In this document: piece after piece, positions 34,995-46,139 of the stretch
Layout: every line of letters begins with the position of its first letter
How positions within the stretch are numbered: the first letter of the stretch is position 1
From: Salvator merianae
Lineage: Eukaryota > Chordata > Lepidosauria > Squamata > Teiidae
Length of the DNA: 64,000 nucleotides
Reading direction: 5' to 3'
Assembly: GCA_003586115.2 (NCBI GenBank)
Contig: QVOM02000126.1
Span: 57,084,943-57,148,942 of the forward strand
Position numbers and translations under genes: made by a program
The notes under the pieces: model-generated
Database searches by the model: none
What the model was told of the DNA's origin: nothing
The model's input: the letters and a program-made list of their open reading frames with translations, nothing else

Positions 34995-35027
<33 letters not shown>
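34995..35027 (+). repeat. (TG)n microsatellite
   Basis: An almost pure TG run of about 16 units, preceded by TATGTATATATGCATG. Confidence 0.95.
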
Positions 35028-35028
<1 letters not shown>

Positions 35029-35109
35029 CAATGTAATTTAAATGATACTGGTGCTGAATATTAGTGTTCCATGATCCAGAACCATACCCTCCCCATTTAA
35101 AGTGCAGTT

Positions 35110-35415
35110 AGGGTGTCTCCAGATGGCAAGAGGCATGCGGAAGAGAACCAGCTGAGTGCCCACTCCACTTCCTTTGTTATTATTTGTGTGCTTGGCTGAC
35201 TTTCAGTTATATGATTCCACTTTACTTTGGAAGCACCTGGCAGACATTGGGGTAAGGGGAATGATTATGGAAAACCCAACATTGTTGCCAGATTTCCCGC
35301 AGTACTGATATATCAGGTCATCCGGGACTGTACTGGGAATGATGCAACTGCATCTGGTATTCCCAGTCTACTCTGGGGAGAATCACAGATTTTAGCCTGC
35401 ATCTGGAGGCACCCT
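35110..35415. mobile_element. 306-bp MITE with AGGGTGYCTCCAGATG ends
   Basis: AGGGTGTCTCCAGATGGC at the left and the reverse complement of the right end, AGGGTGCCTCCAGATGCA, agree at 15 of 18 positions. The ends resemble those of family B. The flanking 8-mers do not match. Noncoding. Confidence 0.75.
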
Positions 35416-35424
35416 TAGTCCAAG

Positions 35425-35715
35425 AGAGATGAAAGACACACTAACGTCATATGGATAATATTATTTCTAATTCTTATAGCCTAGAACAGTTAATCTTTTG
35501 CCTGCAAACACTTTACTATTATAGTGAAGCTTCCACTTACCAGAGCAAAAAAAGGGGGGGGGGACCCCTTAAATCTATAAATCCCTTAATCTGGATATTT
35601 TTTAAAAAATATTTTCCTCCTAAATGATCATAGAAAGCAGAGGTTCATCAGAATCAGTACTGACTTCTAGGAACCAAGGGTGGAGAAATCAAGTTTTGAC
35701 AGCAATGTTCATTCA
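35425..35715. other. Noncoding stretch
   Basis: Contains a short purine run with poly-G (35545-35563). Nothing else recognised. Confidence 0.4.
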
Positions 35716-35724
35716 TTTGTATCC

Positions 35725-36540
35725 TGTACTTCATTTGAAGGTCCCAGGGCAGGTCACATCACTCAGCTAAAACAAGCTGATAAAAATAGAATAAAACATG
35801 GTTAAAATATAACCATGCCACTCCAGCAGGACTACTTGCAGAGGAAGCTAAGCATCAAAGGTCTGGGTGAAGAGGTATGTTTTGACCAGGTGCGGAAAGC
35901 CATATAATGCTTGTAACTGGCATACCTCTATGCCTAAGGGATGCCACAGAAAAAGTCTTCTGGTGTGTTACTACCCATTTCACCTCTGAGGTGACAGAAC
36001 CAGAAGAAGTCTTCCCTTCTAATCTTAATAGCTGGGCAGGTCTATATGGGAGATGGCATTCCTTCAGTTATTTGGGGTCCAAGCCATTTAGGGCTTTATA
36101 TGTCAACATTAATCCCTTGAATTGGACTTGGTAGTGAATAAGTAACCATATCTTTCAAGACTGGCATAAGGTGCATCTGACCAAAGACTCACGTCAACAG
36201 CCGAGTTGCTGCATTTTGCACTATTTCCAGCTTCTGGACCATCTTCAAGGGTAGCGCCATGTATCACACATTGCAGTAGTCTAGTCTGGAGATTACCAAA
36301 GTGTGTAACATTGTGGACAGTTTGTCTCTAACAAGGAAAGGCCAAGGCTGCTGAAGATGGAAATAAGCACTCCGGGTTGCCTCTGCCCATGAGCTTCAAA
36401 TGAGAGTGATGCACCTCCATCACATACTCATTCAGAATTAAGTGCCCCCTAACTTCTGGATTTGAGACCTCATGACACACAGTATCTTCTTGTCTGGATT
36501 CAGTTTCAGTTTATTGGTCCACATCCAGCCCATTAGAGAG
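35725..36540 (-). mobile_element. L2-like LINE, 3' segment
   Basis: On the minus strand, 36440-36540 encodes MGWMWTNKLKLNPDKKILCV, matching the L2/CR1 RT motif WMRANKLKLNPDKTEVL. Downstream the antisense text (GTCCAAGCCATTTAGGGCT, CATTGCAGTAGTCTAGTCTG, AAAGGTCTGGGTGAAGAGG) follows the family to its 3' end near 35725. Stops and frameshifts interrupt it. Confidence 0.85.
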
Positions 36541-36561
36541 AGTGGCCATATAACTCTATTG

Positions 36562-36850
36562 GCACTCCTTGATCTCCCAATGGCTTTTGATGCAATCAAT
36601 CGTTGTATCTTGTTGTAGTGACTTTGAGGAATGGGACTTGGAGGCACTGTTCTGTGTGGCTTTCTTCCTATCTCCAAGGGAGGCTCCCAAAGTAACAATA
36701 GAGAACTTTTGTTTGACCCCTTGGAAACTCTCATGAGTTCCTCAAGGGATGGCTCTATCCCCTGTGATGTTCAATATCTATATGAAGCTGCTGGGAGAGG
36801 TCATCAGAATTTTGGGAGTGAGGTGTTATCAGTACATCAGTGGTTGAAAT
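36562..36850 (+). mobile_element. L2-like LINE, inverted 5' segment of the same element
   Basis: Plus-strand frames encode LALLDLPMAFDAINRCILL (L2: VALLDLSxAFDTIDHxILL), GMGLGGTVL and NIYMKLLGEVIRILG, ending at CYQYI where the YADD box should start. These residues lie upstream of WMRANKLKL in an intact element but are in the opposite orientation to 35725-36540. Their N-terminal side abuts the junction, which fits a 5' inversion. Confidence 0.8.
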
Positions 36851-36854
36851 GCTG

Positions 36855-38460
36855 GGGATATTTCCCCAAACGTAAGAAATGGCCAAGAAGTGGGCCATTT
36901 CCTGTCTTCAGGAAAAAGACTATGGAATGTGGCTTGAAGAAAGAGGACCAAGTAAGTCCACCTGAGCAGTGGCAGCAGCAGAGCAGTGGAAGGACAAACA
37001 CAGATGCAGCACTTACTCCTGCTCTACTTTATGGGCTTATGCCAGGATGCCAGCTGGATAAGTATGGGGGTCATGTAGACCACACATTCTTGCAACTCAC
37101 TCCTTCCACCCTCAGAGGGCAGGGATGTGTGGACCCTGCACCTTCATGGAATTGTTGTAGCGCCTTGAGGATTCTACCAATTTGTTAGCTTCAGAAAGTA
37201 ATTCTCTGATAGATGTACCGTCACATGGACCACTATGAAGTAGAATATGTCCAAAACAGTGATGTCTGTGAAATCACTACCATCCTGTTGTCATTTCTTT
37301 TTGAGAAACCAGTTTGTTCTATGTGCCTCTATCATCATTTCACAGTCAGCTGATATATCTTTAACAGTGTAACTTTCATTCCATCTCATTGCCTCTCTAA
37401 TTGTTCACTTTTAACTAGCTACTACCTATTTTTTAAAATGCAACTCCCAGTACTAGTTATATTTTAAAAGTTTTCCTTTAGCTGATGGCATATGAGTTAT
37501 TTTACATCTTTTTTTGACCACTCCAGATTCTGTTGGCCTTTTCCCTATGAACCCCTCCCTTTCTATCTAGCTAGAATGATTTTCAGTTACAGTCTCCTCA
37601 TCTGGCTTTTAAGTAGCTCCCAATTCCTTCCCCCCCCCAAACCCTCCGCCCAGTAGATTTCTTTTACATTGTAGAATTCTAGCCCATATTCCTTGGGGCA
37701 TTTGGCATTCCTTTCTCAGTCAGCTTTCCTAAGGCAAAGCTTTTGTGTGTTTTCACTTCCACAAGTTCTACCCCTTTATGAACCTTTGAAAAATCAAATG
37801 TTATAATTAGAATGTTGTGAACTCAGCACTTTCATTTCTCAGGAGTTCCTGCAAACATTTGCTTTGGTTTTGGGCCATGATGGGGTCACATCCCCAGCAT
37901 TTTTTTTTAAAAAAACCCTGTTAATAAAATACTTTAAAAACAGTAGATTTTCAACATGTTCTGATACCAGCATACTTGATTGAACCAAAAATCTATAAGC
38001 AGTCCAAAATGTCACCTAGAATGAGGATGCCCTAGTCAAATATTTAAAATGTATGGAATATTAAAAGATGTCCCTAAAGCATGGCAAAGGATTCTGGGAT
38101 GTCACTGCTGGGCTGACTGGTGTAACTATCTGAGGCTGAAAAACGTTTTCAGATTGTTCTGGTTATGAAATAGGAAGTAATGCTTTTGTTGGAGACCTAT
38201 ATCTCAGTAGATTTATCTAAAATTTGGCCCTTTTTGGAGCAGAAATTCATACTCATTATGTTAAAACCTCTCTTAAGCAGACATAACAGTAATCTTTCAA
38301 GAGTTCATTTTTGTCTTTGTGTAAACTGTGACCATTTCATATGTACCAGTCCTAAATATACCTTCTTCTGGAGTGTGCCAAATATTTCCCTGGACTAAAA
38401 TGAGGATAAAGAAGGAATATTTCTTTCACATTATAAAATGTGAACATACAACATTTGGGC
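36855..38460. other. Noncoding stretch
   Basis: 36890-37190 is GC-richer and contributes to a 185-codon chance frame that starts in the LINE. The remainder is unique AT-rich DNA with C-, T- and A-runs. Confidence 0.4.
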
Positions 38461-38464
38461 TGAG

Positions 38465-38880
38465 TTGAGACAGGGATTAAAAAATGCCACTGTGTCACAG
38501 CTATGTTGGGATTGCCTCACACATCTGTGCAACCCCAATACAGCTGCGTGATAAAGGGTTGAAATCCCACTATATCCTATTCCAGGAAAACTCAACTATC
38601 AATGTACGTTTTGCTGAAATATTGCTGAAAGCTCAGCAGCATGGTCTTACTGAATAAAATGACACGTAAATGGCCATTGTGCATGTGTGGGGACCAGCAC
38701 ACATACACTTCTGGATATTCCGTGCCATTGAAATACCGGACCTGCATGTCATGCCAGGTGCTTGCCTCGCACAGTTGCCCAGCCATCTGGACAACAAGTG
38801 ATTATTCCAGAGGTCCTTTATTCTTGAATAGCACTGAATTGCATGCTGTTTGGGTGACATCTGGAAGCAGCCTGAGACTT
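38465..38880. mobile_element. MITE of family B
   Basis: The GCTATGTTGGGATTGCC and TGTGCAACCCCAATACAGC palindromic block and the right end CATCTGGAAGCAGCCTG match the family. The left end (GAGACAGGGATT) is degenerate. Noncoding. Confidence 0.65.
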
Positions 38881-38999
38881 AATCATGTATTTTTGATTTT
38901 TGCGCTGTGTTCCAAGAAGAAGAGGAAGAAGAAGTCTGTGGAATTGCATATCATGGGGAAAGAAGAGTGCACAAGACACTGATATTAATGAAAAAAACC

Positions 39000-39334
39000 C
39001 CATGCAATTGGGTCTACCATTAGACCAGTGCAGCCCTGATCCAGAACATGGAGTCATGCAGAAAGCATGCCTCCCATGTTCGGGACTACTGGGGGGTGCG
39101 CCTTTCAGTGGCACACCATAGGGTGCACCAAAAAGCAATCCCCAGAGACACTGAGGCTAGGAACCTTTGTTCCTAGTCTTTTTGTTCAACTTTTGTCTCT
39201 AGCCCTTGGAAGCCTGGAGGTGCAGTTGTGAAGGTCGTGTGAGCTTCATGGCCACAGCATGGGTTGGGATCAATGGGCCAGGCTATTCCAGACTCACTGA
39301 TCCCGATCAAACACAGGTAAGTGCAAAAAGGGCC
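39000..39334. mobile_element. MITE of family C', 5' truncated
   Basis: GACCAGTGCAGCCCTGATCC, TTCGGGACTACTGGGGGGTG and GTAAGTGCAAAAAGGGCC align with 10760-11133. The left TIR is missing. Confidence 0.65.
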
Positions 39335-39479
39335 TATGGATAGATGCTTTACTCTGATTTCTACTAGCTGCTGCAGTTTACATAGAACTGTGTGGCTGTG
39401 AAGGTGCTGTCCGATGATTTGAACCCAGCTCTTGCTAGGTTTGGACTTTGGGGTCCGGAACCTGGCAGCTGTTCCGGAC

Positions 39480-39647
39480 ACAGCTACTGAACTAGTGCAC
39501 TCCCATTCCCACTTCTTCCCCAGGTGGTTAACTTGAGGAGCGTTTCAGCGCTGACAAGTGCAAACATTCCTTACCATAACCCGATCCTGACCGGCTCAAA
39601 CCATGCTAGTCAGAACGTTCTACTGTAGGAAGTGTGAATAGGCCTTC
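39480..39647. mobile_element. Possible MITE fragment with TTCACACTTC end
   Basis: The reverse complement of the right end (GGCCTATTCACACTTCC, CTACAGTAGAA) matches the sequence at 34307-34334. The left limit is unknown. Confidence 0.35.
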
Positions 39648-39649
39648 TA

Positions 39650-42600
39650 TGTCACAATGCATGCATGACAACCTTACCAAAATAATAAAATACACAACTG
39701 CATGCTTAAATGGGGCAAATGGAGTGCATAGAAATGAGAAATAAATAAAAGCAGACAGATTTTCTGCTTTATTTGTAGTGTGTGCAAACCATTTTTTAGG
39801 ACTTTGGCTGGCCAAATGCTGAACCAACTCTATGGTTAAAAAGTGGCTCAAAGTATTATGTGTTTGTCTTTCTATTAAATATTTTTCCAGTGCTCTACAG
39901 TTTTGCTGGTTCCTCGGCTTCATGATCTGAAAATTATCCATTAAGGAATTTTATCTTCCTGTGGTTTTTACCGAAGCATAAGTAAGATACCAACCAATTG
40001 CCAGAGAGTGGTGTGCATACTTGCTTTTTTTTTTCTTTTAAAAAAACTAAACAAAACCAAACAAAAACCCCTTTTCACATCCACACTGCTTTATTTAAAA
40101 ATGGATATTTTGCTAGCAACCTTGAACACCTGTCAGGGATAAGATGGGCAAACCCCTAGCTACTTACAAACATGGCAAAGCCTATCCAGGGAGACCACTG
40201 CCTTTCAAGACATTCAGGGAGCAGAGAAGAATGCAGCAACCTCTGAATCAGAAACGTTATGCAGCCATCATCTTACAAATGGACAAAGGTTGATGGCATA
40301 ATATTTGCCTAGCCATGTGTGTATCTGATGATTTCAATAGATTAGTGATATTGGCTCTGAGCCCAGAAGAGCAAAGTTGAGGACCATAAATTGCGGATTG
40401 TTCTGCTCTATCAATATTGATTGCAAAATTATGCTCTAAGGACCAAATACTATTGAATGTATATTGCATAAGCACCAAGCACTCAAAGCTAGGGCATTAA
40501 TCTACCAAATTACATGTTTTGAGCTGTATCTAACCCAAATATTGTGTACTGATTTTCATGGATCTCTTATAAGGTGACACGATCAGCGCGCAAGTACTCT
40601 TAAACACTCTTGAAATTTTTGAATTTATGCAGGGGAAATACCAACATTTCAGCTCTTTAGTTCAAGACACGTAATAATGCTGCATGGTTCAAACTACCAA
40701 ATGAATGATTTTGAATGCAATAATTCCAAACAATTTAGATTTTCATAAACCTTGACATTTCCTATTCTTGCAGAAGCTAGATTTCAGGCATACTTATTTT
40801 AGATTGCGAAAGCAAAGGAATTTGTGCCCCAAACACCAAAATTACCTAAATGCCCTGTGTTTTTTTTTAAAAAACAAACATTATTTCTAAGTTTTAAATT
40901 ATTATCTTCGAATAATGAAATATTTGCTTTCTAGGGCTGCTATCTCCTTAAAACCATAGATATAAAGTAACTGCACAAGAGCATAATAGATTGCTGGAAA
41001 ACAATTCTTAACTTTGCTATTTTAAAAACACGCTTTCTAATTTACACTGGCCACCAGTGAAACATTGCCAATTAATTTAGGAAGGAATTGCTCCTTAATG
41101 GATCTGATGTCTCTGTTGGTTAGCAGTTTTCTGGAATGAGCCATTCATCTCTCCCTATCAGCAGCTGTCGAAGTAGTTTAGCTTCCCGGTTGTTTTGCTT
41201 TGATAGCGAGTTATACAGACAATGATTGCCCACTGGAGGGCAATGTCGTACTGTTCATTTGACCCTCACCTGCATTTTTCAATGACCTTTCTTTGGATTC
41301 GGCATCTGAACTGATTAAGGAGTTTACATTTCCATGTTCCTGTTCCATCTCTCGTGGGCTGCTTTAAGGAGAAGCCAGCTCTGTAGCTCGTTCTCAACTA
41401 TTACATCGTCTATTTATATTATGTGTGCTTTTGTAGCCCATGATGTCATAGTACAAAATTCCAGCCATGTGCATCGCATGTGCAAGGCTGAATGCAGCTG
41501 GGCTTTGCGGGTTTGGCTGATGTAATGTCAAGGAATTTCATATTCTACTTAAAATGGCACCTGTAAAAATAATCTTCAATTTTGTAACTTAAATACTGTA
41601 ATACTTAATTAGGCAAACTGACAGGAAGCGTCCCAGTGGCTTTGGAAATAAAACCCCCTCCCTACCGGTGACCTTTCTTTGATGCATTTCTATCACTTGC
41701 ATTGTAGCGAGAACCTTCAGTGTGTGGGCAAAGCCAAGAGCTCAAACACTTCCTGGAACAAGATCACGGTGCATACATCTGTATAGTCACACATTGTTCC
41801 TGCCCTTCTGTTCTTAATATAGATCTCTTGAACCACCATTTCTAATGCAGAAAACAAACCATGCACGTTCCTTGAGAACGCCATGTGGGCAAAGGCAGCC
41901 CTTTCTCTCCTGCTGCAAATACTCTGGAAATATTGGAAGTCCTGGATACGTACAGTTTGGGCGATGCTTCTGCTGTTTATTTGAGTGAAAATTCTTGAAA
42001 CGTAGCCTTGGCAAATTGTGCGGCCTGCTTATGGGCTGCACATGCTTGCAGCCAGGCACATGCCTACAGCCGGCGGGTGTCCGCCTTCTGGTATGGCAAG
42101 GGAGGGGAAGAGAAAAAAGGGCTTCCTAGTGATTCCCCCTCAACTTCACATCAGTAGCAATCAGATTCTATTGATGTGGGAGTGAGGTTTGTGACTTGGC
42201 CACTAACGCAATTCAGAACTCTTCCAGATGTATCCAACAGGTTTTGGAAAGCTGTGTCTCCCCCCACTTGGTTCAAGAGTCAGGCATTCTGTGCTCTTGC
42301 AAGAAGCAGGGTGTCAGATGCACTTCAGGCAACAACTGTACTCAAAGCAGACACTCCTCTCTGTGGGAATGACACTAGTTTCTCAGTGTTCACTTCTGCC
42401 TATGTGGTTTTTTTTTTTTTTTTTAAAGGCTTCTTGAGAGACAGTAAATCTCTTAAAAATCAGTAGTGCAGCACTGCAGCTTTTCTGCCTTTCCAGCTAC
42501 CTGAAGGCTTCTTGCCTAGAACATTTTCAACCTATGTTCCTGAGACAATTTAGCCAGCGTCTGCAGCCTTCCGATGCACACCACTCAAATAAATCCCTTT

Positions 42601-43300
42601 CTTTCAAAGTAGCCCACTTGTAACCTGAAACCATGCAATAAATGCTAATAAGTTTCCTGCCGGGTAGTGCTCTTTAGACAGCTTATTTTTCATCCACCCT
42701 TTCATGTGCGCCCTTATTGATGACTTTGTCAGTACCACAAGTGTTCTTAAAGAAGACAAAAAGTAAATACAAGTGAAAGATGCAGGTCTGATAAGGCTCT
42801 CGAAGGTACACAGGAAATACTTTCTGAGGACCTTTTTTTCCTTTCCCAGTTTCGTCCTTTGAAAGTTTTAAGTTACCAGCAGACTGCTGTTTATAGTTAG
42901 CTAAATGTGAAACACCATATTTCTTCATTAAATGGCCATTTACAGCAAAACAAATAGCTGGTACTTACATGAAGGCATAGAATCGGTTCTGTGCTGTATA
43001 ATGGAAACTAATACTCTCAACAACCACCACTGGGAATGTGGACAGTGTTCAAATATTTAAAGGGATGTTGAGACAGAAAAGGGGGAACAAATAATTTACG
43101 GTGTTTGTTGCGGGTTTGAAGTAATGGGTTTAATCTCCATGGAAGGAGGCAGCAATTATGCATTTGCACGGCTGCTTCCTACTGATTCAGTATTAGGTCT
43201 GTCTAACACAGCTCTAACTCCTCTGAAAACCAAATGTAAACCATGTTGCCATTATCATCGTTACCAATGTTAAAAGAATGGTCAATAAAAGATACATGGA
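39650..43300. other. Long unique noncoding stretch
   Basis: About 3.6 kb without a recognised LINE, SINE or MITE. 41050-41700 has balanced composition and no repeat signature. It contains CCACTGGAGGGCAA (41230-41243), close to the CTCF core. No exon is evident: frames are short and lack recognised motifs. Confidence 0.4.
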
Positions 43301-43645
43301 TTTCTGACCCCCCTTTTTTTCTTTTTTAGTGAAAAGCTCACTGAATCATTGGAACTCTCTAGAACAAAAGTTTCCTGGCATCAAATTTACTATCGAGGTT
43401 ATTGAGCAAGACCTTAGAAATGGCCCCAAAATTTTACTAAATGCCTCCAGGCTTCAGAAAAGCCAGTCTTGCCACCACTATCTTCTCTTACGTCAGATTT
43501 CCAGAGTTTTTTCTGCTCTGCCAATAGAACAGTCCCAGGAATGTTTTCTGTCCCCCAGAAGAATGACATGTGCCAAATGGGTATGGTAATGTTTATTCAC
43601 CACCCCCCTGGAACCCTTTTGGTGTTGTCCACTTTGGTCATGAGG

Positions 43646-43714
43646 ATCTTCCCTAACTCTGCAAGAGAGTTGCTCCAGGCTGTTCAAGGAAGGCCTATAG
43701 ATTTCATTTTGTAG
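43646..43714 (+). repeat. Direct repeat, left copy (69 bp)
   Basis: It shares GCAAGAGRG, TGCTC, AAGGCCTAYAGATTTCATTT with 43946-44014, gap-free and exactly 300 bases apart, at roughly three-quarters identity. Confidence 0.6.
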
Positions 43715-43945
43715 ATCTGCCTTTCTTCATATATATTAGTTTTACATTAGATAAGCCTTTTCTTCCTTAATTTGGGACAGAAAGGATAACTAAATAGTTA
43801 CTTTGGAAGTGAAGTGGACCAAATTTGTGGAGGCTGAGTTCTGTGAACTACATTGTTATAAATTTATATAAATTGTAAGAGTTTGCAACGTTGTATATGT
43901 TTGTGTATAAATATTCATGATATTTTGTAATCAGAAAGTTCTGGA

Positions 43946-44014
43946 ATCTTCTAGAAGTTTGCAAGAGGGCTGCTCAGTGCTTTGCAAGAAAGGCCTACAG
44001 ATTTCATTTCATAG
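43946..44014 (+). repeat. Direct repeat, right copy (69 bp)
   Basis: Partner of 43646-43714. Sequence upstream of both copies does not align, so this is not a simple 300-bp tandem duplication. Confidence 0.6.
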
Positions 44015-44530
44015 GCTTTATTAACTTATTCATGCTTTGCAATAAGATCTTTTTTTCAGGCTTGAAGAAATTGGTCTTATTTCTCCTGTGTTCTAGCATT
44101 AGTATTTCAAAAGAGAGCATTACTCCTTTCAAGCCAAAGGGTGCTTATTTTTTATTGTGTTGGGTTGTTCTTATTGAACACTGGAGATACACTGTCAAAA
44201 AAGACTGAGCCTCCTACTTTTGGAGTTACATAAAGTAAGCATGTGGACTATAGTGGGTTACACAAAATAAACACGATGGCAGAACTGCGCACAGGTTAGG
44301 CACTGCTGCTTAAAGCCTATAAAGTGTTAAACTTTAGCTGTAGCATGAAGTTGCAGGGCAGTAGCAGTATGAATTTAATGGCTAGTTTCAGTTCTAAAAT
44401 ATCATTCTTGGACAGGTTTTCAGTTTTTTACAGTTCAATCCTCAGACCTTTTCCCAACTATATTTTTCCTCTAGATTGGGATGCTCGACTTCCAGATGTT
44501 TCTGACCAACTCCCAACATTCCAACTTCAG

Positions 44531-44628
44531 CTCCAGATGTTCCTGAACTACAACTCCGTGACAGCCCCGGCCAGTTTGGCTGGAGCTGGAATAGAATAAT
44601 TGGGATTGTATTTAAGGAACATCTGGAG
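44531..44628. mobile_element. Fold-back MITE with CTCCAGATGTT ends
   Basis: CTCCAGATGTTCCTGAAC at the left and the reverse complement of the right end, CTCCAGATGTTCCTTAAA, are inverted repeats that continue into TACAACTCC / TACAATCCC. This is the widespread squamate element built around ACTACAACTCC. Another CCAGATGTT copy starts at 44491. Confidence 0.7.
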
Positions 44629-44634
44629 GGCTGC

Positions 44635-45090
44635 AACTGAGCTAACCTGCACCAATTTACCTGTTGTTGTTGTTGCTGGTGCTGCTTGAGAGAGATGTTC
44701 CATTTCCAGTATTGGCCCTCAGTTTCCCAGTGTAGTAACAACATGATTTTGATGGCTAGTTTCAGTTCTTAAAAAACGAACTGGTATTTAATACCTTTTC
44801 CAAATGCCCCCAAATCTGGACAGCCCAATTTCCATTTAAATCAAAGCATGAATTATCCAGATTGTGTTTGATAATGGGTGTGCAGTCAGACTGTTGAATT
44901 TGTCTTATGTGTTACATGGGAGATTTGCATTTAGCTTTCATACTCTAAACAAAAATGGGCAACTATATGGTAAAAATTAAAGAATGTGATTCACTTTGTC
45001 AAGACACATTCTACCAAGTCTGCTGAATATAGATTTTTGTTTCATTTCCAGTTTTTCTCCCCTCATTGTAATTCCTAAATTGGTGCATAC
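44635..45090. other. Noncoding stretch
   Basis: Contains a short (TTG)n run near 44664-44676. No gene recognised. Confidence 0.45.
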
Positions 45091-45092
45091 CT

Positions 45093-45760
45093 GGGCTGCA
45101 GTCACACTTGTACATTTTACTCCATTCCTGGGACAGACAAGGGACTGAGACCGTTTTTTACTTCCTCCTGTCTGGTCACATCTACCATGCCCCCACTGCA
45201 GCTGTTATCACCTGAGCCCTCATGGTAAAAGGTAAGTTGGGACAGGGCGGGTGGTGATAGGGGGCATCAGGGGTGACAGGGGCATCAGGGGAATGGCAGA
45301 AACTGACCACAGTGGTGGGAGGCATCGGGGGTGGTAGGAGGTGGGGGGCATTGGACGGCAGGGGGCATCAGCTGTGGCATTGGAAGTGGCAGGAGGTAGT
45401 GGGGGCATCAGGGGAGGTGGTGGACAGTGGTCATGACAGCAGGGAGCATTGTGGATGACATGACATTGAGGGGGTGGGAGGCAGCAAGGGGATCGAGGGG
45501 GTGGGAGGTGGCCATGGCAGGGGGCATTGGGGGCATCAGAGATGGTGGGAGATGGCAGGGGCAGTGGAGAGCAGTGGGAGGTGGCCTGGCTGGGTCCGTT
45601 TCATAGTGAAATGGACTTAGTGCTGGGATTATCCAAATTTAGGATAATCCCAATTCAGGCAGGAAAGTCCTTGGAAAAACCAGGAATGCAGTTTAGCATC
45701 TGGTTTCTAGGACTTAAGCCTGCCTCTGTCATAAAAAATTATGAGGTATGATTGCAGCCC
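45093..45760. mobile_element. MITE expanded by an internal G-rich minisatellite
   Basis: GGGCTGCAGTCACACTTG at the left and the reverse complement of the right end, GGGCTGCAATCATACCTC, agree at 19 of 26 positions including TTTT at the inner side. Between them, about 45240-45590 is a degenerate G-rich array. The intervening sequence near 45600-45720 (GGGATTATCCAAATTTAGG) is ordinary element DNA. Confidence 0.65.
45240..45590 (+). repeat. Degenerate G-rich minisatellite
   Basis: Irregular units around GGGGGCATCAGGGG, GGTGGGAGGTGG and GGCAGGGGGCAT repeat over about 350 bases, with many G-tracts of three or more on the plus strand. The Pro-rich and Gly-rich ORFs here are artefacts of the repeat. 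Confidence 0.8.
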
Positions 45761-46009
45761 TAGTTACCAGTAAGTTTCCCACTGAGGTAGTGACCAGGTT
45801 TAGATCTAATTAGCTTCTGTAAACTAGTGGCCTCACCCTTTCCACTTAGGCTACAACCACATGACACCTGTTGGAAATGTCTGTAGAGCATCTCAAGTTG
45901 CAAATGTCCCCTTACGTACAACACATGTCCTTAGTCCTTCCTTTCACATGCAGCAGAACTGCTTTGCACATCTCACATGATGGTCTCATCCTGCTTCCGT
46001 ATTCTATTC

Positions 46010-46135
46010 CATTTATTTATTTATTTATTTAAAAATTTCTATCTGCTCTTTATCTGAACGATAAAAATATGAAAAACAATATATAGAGAAACATATTTAA
46101 AATATAACCCTCCCTTTATGCCCACCCCAAAGCTC
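46010..46135 (-). mobile_element. L2-like LINE 3' end
   Basis: (TTTA)n followed by AAATTTCTATCTGCTC and AAAATATAACCCTCCC matches the antisense 3' end at 24490-24620. Confidence 0.55.
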
Positions 46136-46139
46136 CAGC

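Noticed and set aside
36631..37188. 185-codon plus ORF
   Set aside because: It begins within the inverted L2 segment, in the LINE frame only near GMGLGGTVL, then leaves that frame and runs into unrelated sequence. It is not a gene.
45220..45458. Pro-rich (minus) and Gly/Trp-rich (plus) ORFs
   Set aside because: They are translations of the G-rich minisatellite.
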